Source: DATFVA01 sp963832355 (lineage in GTDB: Bacteria; Bacteroidota; Ignavibacteria; Ignavibacteriales; Ignavibacteriaceae). From it: a stretch of DNA of 64,000 bases. The notes under the pieces are model-generated. The model saw nothing but the letters and a program-made list of their open reading frames with translations, was not told where the DNA came from and did no database searches. Where the stretch lies: the NCBI GenBank assembly GCA_963832355.1, contig CAWHTX010000014.1, positions 558,001 to 622,000 of the forward strand, written 5' to 3'. Below are positions 36,055 to 44,087 of the stretch, one piece after another. The stretch's first letter is position 1. Each line of letters opens with the position of its first letter. Position numbers and translations under genes: made by a program.

Positions 36055-36598
36055 TTAACGTGTCTTTGTCATTTAAATAATCTAAAGTATCTTTTTCATT
36101 TATGTACTCTTTAATTCTCTTTCTGGCATCCGGCGTATAATCGCTGATCAGTTCTATCGTTCCGGGGATTATTCCGTAAACAGAGGCATAAACAAGTGAA
36201 TCCTTTTTAGCTTTTTCCGACGGAACGTTGAATACATTTAAAATATAAAGTGCTGCACTCAAAAAAAATAGTATCTGGATCATTCCCACGATACCGCCGA
36301 TAAGCTGATTAACCAGGTTGTTAACTTTATCAAAAGGATGGATCACCCGTTTAAGGATTGCAAAAAGGACTATGGTTCCTATAAATATTACTGCCCCGGC
36401 AATAAGCTCGGAAAGATAATATTCGATCCCCAGTACAGCTTCCATATATATACCGAGACCGGATGCATAATTTATCGCAAGAATTACAGCCAGTATAAAT
36501 CCGGTAAAGCCAATAAGTTTTCTTACAAATCCATCTTTGTAACCAAGGATGAATCCAATAAGTGCAATGATTATTATTACTGCATCAACAAGATTCAA
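36047..36598 (-). CDS. cvpA: CvpA family membrane protein
   Basis: 183 aa with four hydrophobic segments: IIIIALIGFILGYKDG, GFILAVILAINYASG, AGAVIFIGTIVLFAILKRV and GGIVGMIQILFFLSAALY. The opening M-N-L-V-D-A-V-I-I-I-I-A and the GYKDGFVRKL turn are typical of CvpA (colicin V production/biofilm-related). The C-terminal 50 residues are charged. The start is TTG at 36598, abutting the yqeY stop. Overlap with mutS2 reproduces the well known cvpA-mutS2 linkage. Confidence 0.87.
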   Translation of the reverse strand: MNLVDAVIIIIALIGFILGYKDGFVRKLIGFTGFILAVILAINYASGLGIYMEAVLGIEYYLSELIAGAVIFIGTIVLFAILKRVIHPFDKVNNLVNQLIGGIVGMIQILFFLSAALYILNVFNVPSEKAKKDSLVYASVYGIIPGTIELISDYTPDARKRIKEYINEKDTLDYLNDKDTLND

Positions 36599-37048
36599 TT
36601 ACTTACCCAGGTACTCTTCAACAACCGACCGGACTTCTTTTCCATCCGCTTTTCCTTTAAGTTCTTTCATCGCCGCCGGCATCAGTTTAGTGAAATCTTC
36701 TTTTGTCTCTGCATTAATTTCTTTAGCTATCCGGGTTACCTCATTTTTTATCTCATCTATCGAAAGCTGTTTAGGAAGGTACTCCTGTAAAATTTCCAGT
36801 TCCTTCTCTTCTTTTGCTGCAAGGTCTTCCCTGCCGGCATTCCTGAACTGCTCAATTGAATCTTTCCGTTTTTTGGCTGCACCGGTAAGAAGTTTAATTT
36901 CTTCTTCGGAATTAAGCTCTTTACCGCTTCCGCTTTTTTCAAATTCCAGTATCAGTGCTCTGATAGAGCGAATAGTCTCGGTTCTCAGCTTATCACCGGA
37001 CTTCATTGCATTTTTAAGATCCTGGTTAATTCTTTCAGTTAAATTCAT
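36599..37048 (-). CDS. yqeY: GatB/YqeY domain protein
   Basis: 149 aa: YqeY-like, related to the C-terminal tRNA-binding helical domain of GatB. Recognisable are the start LTERINQDLKNAMKSGDK, RSIRALILEFEKS, and the LPKQLSIDEIKNEVTRIAKE and LMPAAMKELKGKADGKEVRS segments. Full family length. The ATG at 37048 follows AGAGG. It starts downstream of the exbD terminator, so it probably heads the yqeY-cvpA-mutS2-accC-bccP transcript. Confidence 0.9.
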   Translation of the reverse strand: MNLTERINQDLKNAMKSGDKLRTETIRSIRALILEFEKSGSGKELNSEEEIKLLTGAAKKRKDSIEQFRNAGREDLAAKEEKELEILQEYLPKQLSIDEIKNEVTRIAKEINAETKEDFTKLMPAAMKELKGKADGKEVRSVVEEYLGK

Positions 37049-37063
37049 TGCCGCCTCTAAAAT

Positions 37064-37100
37064 TAAAAAAAGGCAGGTAGTTATGTAAACCAGCCTGCCT
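37064..37100 (-). terminator. Intrinsic terminator after exbD
   Basis: On the minus strand AGGCAGG and CCTGCCT form a 7-bp stem with a 16-nt loop, directly followed by a T run of about seven bases (37064-37071). It lies 28 nt after the stop of the last exbD gene and before the yqeY start, so it separates the Tol/Ton-like operon from the next operon. Confidence 0.8.
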
Positions 37101-37128
37101 CAAACCAAATCATTAATAATCAGGAAAT

Positions 37129-37542
37129 TCAGATCTTGATATTCGCCGAATAGTTAATTCTTAAACAGTATGCCTTTCGGAGTTCCTGCTGAATATCGGT
37201 AACAAGTCCCATATCCGTTCCTTGATCTATCCTCAGTGAAACAATAACATTCGGTAATGCCTGTCTTTTAGCATACATAATAGGTTCAACTTGACTAAGC
37301 TTAACTATACTGTCATTTATCTGAATTCTTCCGCTCTTTCCTACCCAGATATACGAGATAAGACGTTTATTCTCAATTTTCTCAATTGCTTTTGCTTCAG
37401 GTAACTTGAAATCTACCAGTACATCCACTTCTCTAAGGGTTGTTGTAACCATAAAGAAAAGCAGCAGCATAAAAACAATATCCGGCATTGACGCGGTTGG
37501 AATTTCCTGTTTTGTATTGGCTCTTCTTTTTTCAAATTTCAT
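37129..37542 (-). CDS. exbD: ExbD/TolR family protein (second copy)
   Basis: 137 aa. Cytoplasmic start with the usual KQEIPTASMPDIVFMLLLFF (the Asp in the membrane helix is the proton-relay residue), one helix ending TTLREVDVLVDFKLPE, then a small periplasmic domain. It has the double form seen with ExbB/TolQ in Bacteroidota-like genomes, where two different ExbD proteins follow one ExbB. The ATG at 37542 follows AGG; the gene starts 18 nt after its paralogue. The operon ends in the terminator at 37064-37100. Confidence 0.9.
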   Translation of the reverse strand: MKFEKRRANTKQEIPTASMPDIVFMLLLFFMVTTTLREVDVLVDFKLPEAKAIEKIENKRLISYIWVGKSGRIQINDSIVKLSQVEPIMYAKRQALPNVIVSLRIDQGTDMGLVTDIQQELRKAYCLRINYSANIKI

Positions 37543-37560
37543 TATTCAAACCTTAACTTT

Positions 37561-38088
37561 TTATTGTTTTACAGATTCAGGTTCCGCAAGCGATATAATA
37601 ATAGGGATCTTTTCTTTTACAACGTCCTGCTGCTCCGGAACAAGATCATCAAATTTTTTCCCATAATGCTGGTTGGAATATTCATTTCTGACTTCAAAAT
37701 AAGCCTGCTTAACCTGATCCAAAGCCTGGATATAGGTATTGTACCTGGTCTTTCTGTCCGTTTTTACCGAAACAATTAGCTTTTTATTAGAAGGAAGATC
37801 AATCTTGGAAATTATTCTCGGCTTCAAATTATTCTTTATCTGATAAATTGGTACCGGATTCCCATCCACCAGCACGTCACCATTTTCATTTATCAGAATG
37901 GCCGCCATCCTGGTTTTATCAACCTTAACATTCTCAGGATTTTCAACATACTCAGGTAAGGTCAAACCAATACCTGTATCAACATCTATAACTGTAGCAA
38001 CAAGAAAGAAAAGCAGCAGCAGGAATGCGATGTCAGCCATCGAACTTGTCGGTATAGTGGCTTCCGCCATTTTTCGTTTTTTTAACAT
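37561..38088 (-). CDS. exbD: ExbD/TolR family protein (first copy)
   Basis: 175 aa. The start EATIPTSSMADIAFLLLLFF contains the essential membrane Asp, followed by VDTGIGLTLPEYVENPE and a periplasmic domain longer than that of the sibling gene. The C-terminus is acidic/basic mixed (FDDLVPEQQDVVKEKIPIII). Together with the ExbB-like gene 57 nt upstream and the second ExbD, it should form the proton-driven motor powering TonB- or Tol-type transport. A TonB gene is not visible here. Confidence 0.9.
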   Translation of the reverse strand: MLKKRKMAEATIPTSSMADIAFLLLLFFLVATVIDVDTGIGLTLPEYVENPENVKVDKTRMAAILINENGDVLVDGNPVPIYQIKNNLKPRIISKIDLPSNKKLIVSVKTDRKTRYNTYIQALDQVKQAYFEVRNEYSNQHYGKKFDDLVPEQQDVVKEKIPIIISLAEPESVKQ

Positions 38089-38145
38089 TGCTGATTACTT
38101 TTTATAATTAATTATACAATACTTTCAGGGAAACGTAATCGCTCC

Positions 38146-38844
38146 TTAAACTTTACCTTTTGCTTTAAGGTCATATAAAGCATCAATAAGCTCAACGGAA
38201 CTTTCTTCCATATCACCCACGAGCCTGTCAATCCTTGAAATAAAGTAATTATAAAAAACCTGCAAGATCATAGCAACCACAAGACCAAACAGCGTTGTTA
38301 AAAGAGCAACCGAAATACCTTCAGCAACAATTGCCGGAGAGATCTGTGCAGCTTCTTTAATAGCATCAAATGCCTGGATCATACCCTGAACAGTTCCGGT
38401 AAAACCGAGCATGGGTGCAATTGTAATGAATGTTGAAATCCATATCATTCCTCTTTCAAGGAAGCTCATTTCGATTCCGCCGTAAGCAATGATAGCTTTT
38501 TCAGCAGCTTCAAGGCCTTCGTCTGCTCTGAGTAATCCGGCATGGAAAACAGAAGCAACAGGACCTCTCGTGTTTCCACAGACTTCTTTAGCCCTTTCAA
38601 CACCACCTTCGTCAAGTGCTCTTCTTACCTTTACAATAAAATCTTTGGTATTTACTTTGGCTCTAGAGAGGGTCCAGAATCTTTCAAATGAAAATGCTAG
38701 TCCAAGTACAAGACATACAAGGATCGGCCACATAAAGCCGCCGCCGGCTTCAAATTTTTCAGTTAACCAGTTTAAAGCACTCTGATTTTGATTAGCCTGC
38801 GCAATCACATTAATCATTGCCGAGATAATCCCAATAAAGTCCAT
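38146..38844 (-). CDS. exbB: MotA/TolQ/ExbB proton-channel family protein
   Basis: 232 aa with three hydrophobic segments: WPILVCLVLGLAFSFERFWT, MIWISTFITIAPMLGFTGTV and LTTLFGLVVAMILQVFYNYF, the topology of ExbB/TolQ. The conserved LGFTGTVQGMIQAF is the hallmark of the family, with the TG pair that lines the channel. The ATG at 38844 has AGGAGGT 8 nt upstream, a strong ribosome site. It heads the exbB-exbD-exbD operon; 154 bp separate it from the preceding SDR gene. Confidence 0.93.
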   Translation of the reverse strand: MDFIGIISAMINVIAQANQNQSALNWLTEKFEAGGGFMWPILVCLVLGLAFSFERFWTLSRAKVNTKDFIVKVRRALDEGGVERAKEVCGNTRGPVASVFHAGLLRADEGLEAAEKAIIAYGGIEMSFLERGMIWISTFITIAPMLGFTGTVQGMIQAFDAIKEAAQISPAIVAEGISVALLTTLFGLVVAMILQVFYNYFISRIDRLVGDMEESSVELIDALYDLKAKGKV

Positions 38845-38998
38845 ATAAAGTAACCTCCTAATAAATTAAAAAATGATCTTTCGAGGAGAGATAGGCTCCA
38901 ATAAATTTCTTAAAAAGACCTCGTTACAATAACTATTTCGAAAAACAAAGTCAATAAATATTTAGGCAGTAAATTTAACTAAAATTCCTGATTAAAGC

Positions 38999-39694
38999 CT
39001 AGAAACGAACATTAAATCTTGATGTCAGCATCAATATATTTCCAGATACTATATTGAAATTCTCGAAGATACTATGTGCAAAACTACCGATTTCCTCCGG
39101 TTTTATCCATTCACTGTAGTCTGTGTTCTTCATCCAGTCCCTGTTTGCAGGCGTATCGATGATGTATGGTGCAATTGCATTTGCACTAAGATTTATTGCT
39201 TTTCCCTCGAGGGACAGCGTCTTAACCAGGTGAATCAGGGCGCTCTTTGATGTTCCGTAAGCTCCTTTTCCGGCTTCGGGATTAACCCCGGTCTCCGCTG
39301 CAGTGAAACAGATTGAACCTCCGGCCGATCTTTCAACCAGCTTCGAGAAGTATTTTGCGATATGAAAATTAGCTTTGAGGTTCATATCTATCATTTTGTT
39401 CCATTCATCCTCTTCCGTATCCATAATGTTTTTCCCCCCGGCAAATCCTCCGACGGTACTATAGAGAAAGAACAGCTTCTCTTTCGATGGTTCAATTTTG
39501 TTAAATGCATCGGCAACATTTTTTTCAACCGAAAGATCTTTGATATTTATTTTTACAGCTGAATCAGTGACATTTTTTTCTTCGATATTGAAATCGAATA
39601 AATACGTTTTATCATAATTCTTATTCAGCATAGAGGCTGTCACGCCCCTGCCAAGAGCTCCATTGGCTCCAAAGATTAATACTTCTCTTTTCAT
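38999..39694 (-). CDS. Short-chain dehydrogenase/reductase
   Basis: 231 aa. The N-terminal nucleotide motif is FGANGALGRGV; the catalytic Tyr and Lys lie in YGTSKSALIHLVKTLSLEG and an Asn in the NLKANFHIAKYF helix. The chain is shorter than typical SDRs, which is seen in dihydropteridine-reductase-like members, but the substrate cannot be assigned. The start codon overlaps the end of the exonuclease-family gene as ATGA, so it is coupled to it. No close neighbour explains the reaction. Confidence 0.82.
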   Translation of the reverse strand: MKREVLIFGANGALGRGVTASMLNKNYDKTYLFDFNIEEKNVTDSAVKINIKDLSVEKNVADAFNKIEPSKEKLFFLYSTVGGFAGGKNIMDTEEDEWNKMIDMNLKANFHIAKYFSKLVERSAGGSICFTAAETGVNPEAGKGAYGTSKSALIHLVKTLSLEGKAINLSANAIAPYIIDTPANRDWMKNTDYSEWIKPEEIGSFAHSIFENFNIVSGNILMLTSRFNVRF

Positions 39695-40746
39695 TTTTTA
39701 TCCTCGTTCCGGTTCATAATAAACTTTGCGGTTACCGGAAGATGGTCGCTGTAACCTCCCAGGTACCTGTTTCCGCCGTATGTTGGGAACGGAGAACCCG
39801 CATATCTCCCGGTTTGTTCTACTATAAAATCAGGTTTATATATTTTAAACGATCCGCATTCATAGTGAAATTTGTTCCCCGTAAGTATTTCATCTGATAC
39901 GATTATCTGATCGAGCATGTTCCAATCGTTCCTGTATTTATAAGTCCCAAGACCTTTATTATATTGTTCGTATGCCAGATTGTATAAATCATCTCCCGCA
40001 CTTTCTTTAAAATCGCCTTGCATGGTATCGCAAAGTACGGGCTGAGCCTTTAACGTGTTCAAAATTGAATTATTTGTCGGTTCGTCGTTAAAATCACCCA
40101 TGATTATGATGAATGATTCCGGATTCTGCAATAATATCTTATTAATATGTTTCTTTAATACTTCTGCTGCTGTAATCCTGTTAACTTCAGATTGCTGCTC
40201 CCCTCCTCTTCTGCTGGGCCAGTGATTTACAAATATATGAAGGGTATCATTATCAGGACCAAGCAGAGTTACACCCAAAATTAGTCTTGTTGGATAACCA
40301 TCCGGAAGATGAATGGTATCCCCTGTGACGGAGAGCAGATGAAACAGGTTATTTCTGTAAATCAGACCGTTATCTATTCCCCGGTTATCAGGAGATTCAA
40401 GGTATGCCGTTGAGTAATTCATCTCAGGGAGGAATTTACTTATCATACTGTCGAGCAAAGCTTTGTGTTCAACTTCAACAACACCGAGGATATCCGGTCC
40501 CCTTTCTTCATTCATTGAACGGATCACCCGTGAAAGATTGTAAAGCTTCTTCTCAAGTTTTTCATTATCCCAGTGCTTTATACTGTCAGGAAGAAACTCC
40601 TCGTCATTTTTCAAAGTATCATTAACGGTATCAAAAAGATTTTCAAGGTTCCAGGAGGCCGCAAACAGCGTGTCCTTTATGCTTTCCTGTGCATAAGCGT
40701 TTAAAGAGGTGAATAATATTGTCAAAAGAACTGCGAGTGTTTTCAT
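39691..40746 (-). CDS. Secreted endonuclease/exonuclease/phosphatase family protein
   Basis: 351 aa with a signal peptide (LAVLLTILFTSLNAYAQ). The catalytic DNase I-like motifs are in order: ASWNLENLFD, EVEHKALLDS, NHWPSRRGGEQQSE, IIMGDFNDEPTN and YSDHLPVTAKF. These are the metal ligands and the essential His/Asp pairs, so it should be an active metal-dependent phosphodiesterase or nuclease outside the cytoplasm. A scavenging role for extracellular DNA or phosphate is possible. The gene begins 22 nt downstream of kup on the same strand. Confidence 0.88.
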   Translation of the reverse strand: MKTLAVLLTILFTSLNAYAQESIKDTLFAASWNLENLFDTVNDTLKNDEEFLPDSIKHWDNEKLEKKLYNLSRVIRSMNEERGPDILGVVEVEHKALLDSMISKFLPEMNYSTAYLESPDNRGIDNGLIYRNNLFHLLSVTGDTIHLPDGYPTRLILGVTLLGPDNDTLHIFVNHWPSRRGGEQQSEVNRITAAEVLKKHINKILLQNPESFIIIMGDFNDEPTNNSILNTLKAQPVLCDTMQGDFKESAGDDLYNLAYEQYNKGLGTYKYRNDWNMLDQIIVSDEILTGNKFHYECGSFKIYKPDFIVEQTGRYAGSPFPTYGGNRYLGGYSDHLPVTAKFIMNRNEDKK

Positions 40747-40768
40747 AGTTTTAAGAAAATAATGAAGT

Positions 40769-42592
40769 TTATAATTCGAGCCTTGTGGTTACGCCATGCA
40801 GTTTATTGTACTGCAGTTTGTAAAATGCTACAAAGTTCGGTGCAAGTTTCTTTAATGTTGCAAATATTTTCAGCCAGATCTTACTGGTAACTATATCTTC
40901 AGAACCGTAAAATATAACTTTTTCGGTTATCCCGTTTGCTTTTAAAAGATGGGGTATATCAACGAATTCCATATAACCAGTTTCTATTATGATACCCGAG
41001 AGTCCATGTGCAAGGTTATCAACCTTTCTGAAGGATGTACCGTAAGGAGAATCTGTAGTCTGAATAGAAACAAGGACGTTCTTTTCGTAAATAATGTTCC
41101 CCCTGATAATACAGTGAACAATATAAGGAGGGACATTATTCAGATCCTTAGTAAAGAACAGAGCTGTGCCGTTAATATTGTTGCCAAGCCGGTAGATCTG
41201 TTCATAGCTTTCTTTAAACACATCGAAAGGAAGCGGCCTGAATGAACGGTACATAGCTTTGTGTCCCGATGACCATAACTGTATTACAAAGAACGGTATT
41301 AGTGCTACTACGATCGACCAGTATCCGCCATGAGGTAATTTGTTCATTACTGCAACCAGGAAAAGAAGGTCTACTACGAATACCAGGGCAGCAATACCCA
41401 TCTTGGCTTTTTTACTTTCAATCTTAAATATCCAGATCATAAACATAGCGCTGATGGTCATTGTTGCGGTTACAGCCAGTCCGTATGCGGCTGCCAGGTT
41501 ATCAGATTTCCGGAAGAAAAAGATCATAAACAATACAGCAATAAGCAGTATCCAGTTGACCACGCCGATATATATCTGCGATTTAAGGTGTGTTGATGTA
41601 TACTTTACTTTCATCAAAGGAAAAATCCTGGTGGTTATCCCCTGGTAAACAAGACTCATAACGGCGCTTATCATTGCCTGGGATGCAATAATAGTGGCCA
41701 TCAGTGTAAGTATAAGAAAAGGAACATAAAAGATTTCAGAGATCGACCTGATCATACCGAAAAGAACAAAACTTGTATCCTGAGAGGAAAGAAGATAAGC
41801 TCCCTGCCCGAAATAGTTTATGACAAGAGCGAAAAAGACGAAGTACCATGCGTGCCTGATTGGCTGACTGCCCAGATGTCCCATATCAGCATAAAGCGCT
41901 TCACCTCCTGTAGCACACAAAATTACTTCGCTGAGTACGAAGAAACCGGTCCATCCATTGTGAAGCATGAATTCTACTGCATAATGAGGACTAACGGCAG
42001 CAAGTACCCCCGGCATTTGAACCAGTGAATAAATTCCCGAGAGAAGTAAAGCTGAAAACCATACTATCATTATTGGTCCAAAGGAAGATGATACTCTGTC
42101 GGTCCCACGGGATTGAAAAGCGAAAAGCAGGATTGTAATAATAGAGGTAATAATGATGATTGTACTTACGCTTATATGTCCAATAGAAGGAATGAGCTGT
42201 AATCCTTCAACGGCGGAAAGAATACTTATTGCAGGAGTAATAGCACCGTCGCCCATTAAAAGAGAAACGCCCACAAATCCAAGGAATGAAGCAAAAGCTG
42301 CTCTTCTTCCGGTTTTTACATTCTTGGCAAGGATCTCCTTAAGTACAATAATGCCCCCTTCACCTTTTATACTGAGACTCATAGCCAGCCAGGCATACTC
42401 AACAGTTACAAGTATTATAAGCGACCAGAAAATGAGCGAAAGAGCGCCCATCAGGTTGCGGTAGGTTGGAGAGGTAAGCGTGAAAATTACAGTTAGTGTA
42501 TATATAGGGCTGGTTCCGATGTCACCGAAAACCAGTCCCATTGCTTTAACAATGTCCTTGAAAGAAGAGAATTTAAAGTTGCTTTTAGCCAT
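40769..42592 (-). CDS. kup: KUP family potassium uptake protein
   Basis: 607 aa. About twelve hydrophobic segments over the first 440 residues and a soluble C-terminal part. Family signatures: AMGLVFGDIGTSPIYTLTVI near the start, FVGVSLLMGDGAITPAISIL, GTDRVSSSFGPIMIVWF, and GGEALYADMGHLG. The C-terminus ends HGVTTRLEL, typical of KUP. A proton-coupled potassium importer of the inner membrane is expected. Start: ATG at 42592 is preferred; the preceding codon is a TTG that would add one residue. The 211 bp upstream (42596-42806) contain no gene. Confidence 0.96.
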   Translation of the reverse strand: MAKSNFKFSSFKDIVKAMGLVFGDIGTSPIYTLTVIFTLTSPTYRNLMGALSLIFWSLIILVTVEYAWLAMSLSIKGEGGIIVLKEILAKNVKTGRRAAFASFLGFVGVSLLMGDGAITPAISILSAVEGLQLIPSIGHISVSTIIIITSIITILLFAFQSRGTDRVSSSFGPIMIVWFSALLLSGIYSLVQMPGVLAAVSPHYAVEFMLHNGWTGFFVLSEVILCATGGEALYADMGHLGSQPIRHAWYFVFFALVINYFGQGAYLLSSQDTSFVLFGMIRSISEIFYVPFLILTLMATIIASQAMISAVMSLVYQGITTRIFPLMKVKYTSTHLKSQIYIGVVNWILLIAVLFMIFFFRKSDNLAAAYGLAVTATMTISAMFMIWIFKIESKKAKMGIAALVFVVDLLFLVAVMNKLPHGGYWSIVVALIPFFVIQLWSSGHKAMYRSFRPLPFDVFKESYEQIYRLGNNINGTALFFTKDLNNVPPYIVHCIIRGNIIYEKNVLVSIQTTDSPYGTSFRKVDNLAHGLSGIIIETGYMEFVDIPHLLKANGITEKVIFYGSEDIVTSKIWLKIFATLKKLAPNFVAFYKLQYNKLHGVTTRLEL

Positions 42593-42806
42593 CAATAACG
42601 CACGTAATTCCTAAATTCGAATATAAGAATAAAATAGTTTCCGTAAAGTTATTCAGGTCTTTTTATAAGATTACAAATGATCTTACGAAAGATAATACTT
42701 GATCAGACAAATTAAAATTTGGGATCGGTGGTGTTTTGTACCTTCTTCCGGCAGCTTTAATATTTTAGACATTGCAGCTTATATAACCTGCACCAGCCGG
42801 AAAATA

Positions 42807-43536
42807 TCAGGATGCGGCTGCTTCTGCAGGCATAACACGACCTCCTCTGAATAACAGCCATAGAGTAAGATAGAGTTCACCCACAATTCCGGGAATGGCA
42901 ACAATCATCATAAAGATTGTCTTGTATTCCTCATAATCCCTTAACAGAAAATGGGCAAAGCTGTCTGTAATATAACCCAGCCCGGAAAGCATCAGCAGGA
43001 TTCCCAGAATTTTAGGTGCAAATCCTGAATCTGTAAATCATATAACTCAACATTAAAAGATGAATTCCAAAAAATACCAGGGCAAGCAGGAAACCGTAAT
43101 TATGTCCATCAAGGAAAAATAAGGCCAGAGCATTTACCTGAGCGGTATTAAAAACGCTTAGAAAATTCCCGCCATTTAGGAGAATGACCGCAAATAATAA
43201 ATTGAGCTGTGTTATCCCGAAGATCGATATATAAATAAGTCTGAACCAGGCAGTCAGCAGCGAATAACTTTTATTCACAGGCTTCAGGAATTCATACAAT
43301 GCCCAGGCAATAACAATATCGATTATCAATACAACCAGCCAGCTTATGAGTCCGCTCCGGAATAACATCTCATTGTTTGCAATATTGCCTGCCGTAACCT
43401 CCGGATTTCCCGGAACTATGAGGCTGCCGAAAACAAAAAAATTGGTAACTAATCCAAGGATGAAAATTATTAAGTAACTCCAGCCTGCTATTACGGCCGC
43501 TCTTCTTTGTGTTAATTCTGGAATAATATTATTCAT
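42807..43536 (-). pseudogene. DUF4386 family membrane protein gene with a single-base frameshift
   Basis: The first part (43012-43536) encodes 174 aa with six hydrophobic segments, beginning RRAAVIAGWSYLIIFILGLV and running to LSYMIYRFRICT before an early stop. The second part (42807 to about 43029) in another frame encodes the missing family C-terminus, beginning SGFAPKILGILLMLSG and GLGYITDSFAHFLL. Removing one T of the TT at 43028-43029 (minus-strand context ACAGATTCAGG) joins both into one 242-aa frame, the full length of DUF4386 proteins. The ATG at 43536 has GAGGAG 8 nt upstream. Function of the family is unknown. It could be a genuine broken gene or a sequencing error. Confidence 0.85.
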
Positions 43537-44087
43537 CTCAAGTTCTCCTCAAAATTATTTAAGTACCTGGTTTATAAAATGAATACAGTGTTCTCCTGAA
43601 ACCTCTTTCCCGGATAGGTTTAACCTGATTATATAAAAAGATCTCAAAAAGGCAGCCGCCTGGCTGTCCTGAATTTTAAGAAAGCTGTATTTATTTGTTT
43701 AAAGTAAGATCTGCACTGTCTGCTTCTAACATAAAATAAATGACTTAAACAGGCAACTGAGTTTGCCAGGATTCCGCGTTTTTATCCGTTTTTTCTATTG
43801 TATATCAGGCATTTGAAAACGTTCTGAAAACGTTCTGAAAACAATCTGAAAACGTTCTGAAAACGTTGTGAAAACGTTGTACTTACTTTCCCGAATAGAA
43901 CAAATTAAAGGCTCTACCATAATCTTAATGAGAAGATCATTTCTGCAGATTTATCGCCTTTTCACCCTGGCTCTATAAAAAAGACCCTTTTTTATTGAAT
44001 TTGATGTAAAGACACTTATTTTTATTTTTGTTAATAACAGTGACATTCTCCCTGAACAGCACCTCAGAACTTAACCGATGAGAAAAT
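43537..44087. promoter_or_regulatory. 551-bp intergenic region between the DUF4386 gene and polA
   Basis: The largest gene-free stretch in the window. It separates divergent genes, so it must hold the promoters of both polA and the DUF4386 gene. It contains a tandem 11-bp repeat at 43816-43881, and a small CAGCC/GGCTG hairpin at 43653-43666 which may be a regulatory stem. No confident -35/-10 pair, tRNA or small RNA gene could be picked out by eye. The last 110 bp before polA are very AT-rich. Confidence 0.6.
43816..43881. repeat. Six tandem 11-bp repeats with palindromic AACGTT core
   Basis: The unit AAAACGTTCTG is repeated head to tail at 43816, 43827, 43838, 43849, 43860 and 43871, with variants AAAACAATCTG in unit three and GTG/GTA endings in the last two. 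The period of 11 bp is close to one helical turn, so identical bases face the same side of the helix. Five units carry the palindrome AACGTT. The array lies about 200 bp upstream of polA. Confidence 0.9.

Noticed and set aside
36549..37088. 179-codon plus-strand open frame opposite cvpA and yqeY
   Set aside because: Serine-rich low-complexity translation caused by the codon pattern of the opposite genes; it also runs through the exbD terminator.
43653..43666. CAGCC/GGCTG hairpin with T run on the minus strand as a terminator
   Set aside because: There is no minus-strand gene upstream whose transcript it could end; kept only as a remark within the intergenic region.
43816..43881. Short regularly spaced repeats as a CRISPR array
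   Set aside because: The 11-bp units are contiguous with no spacers and no cas genes are nearby.
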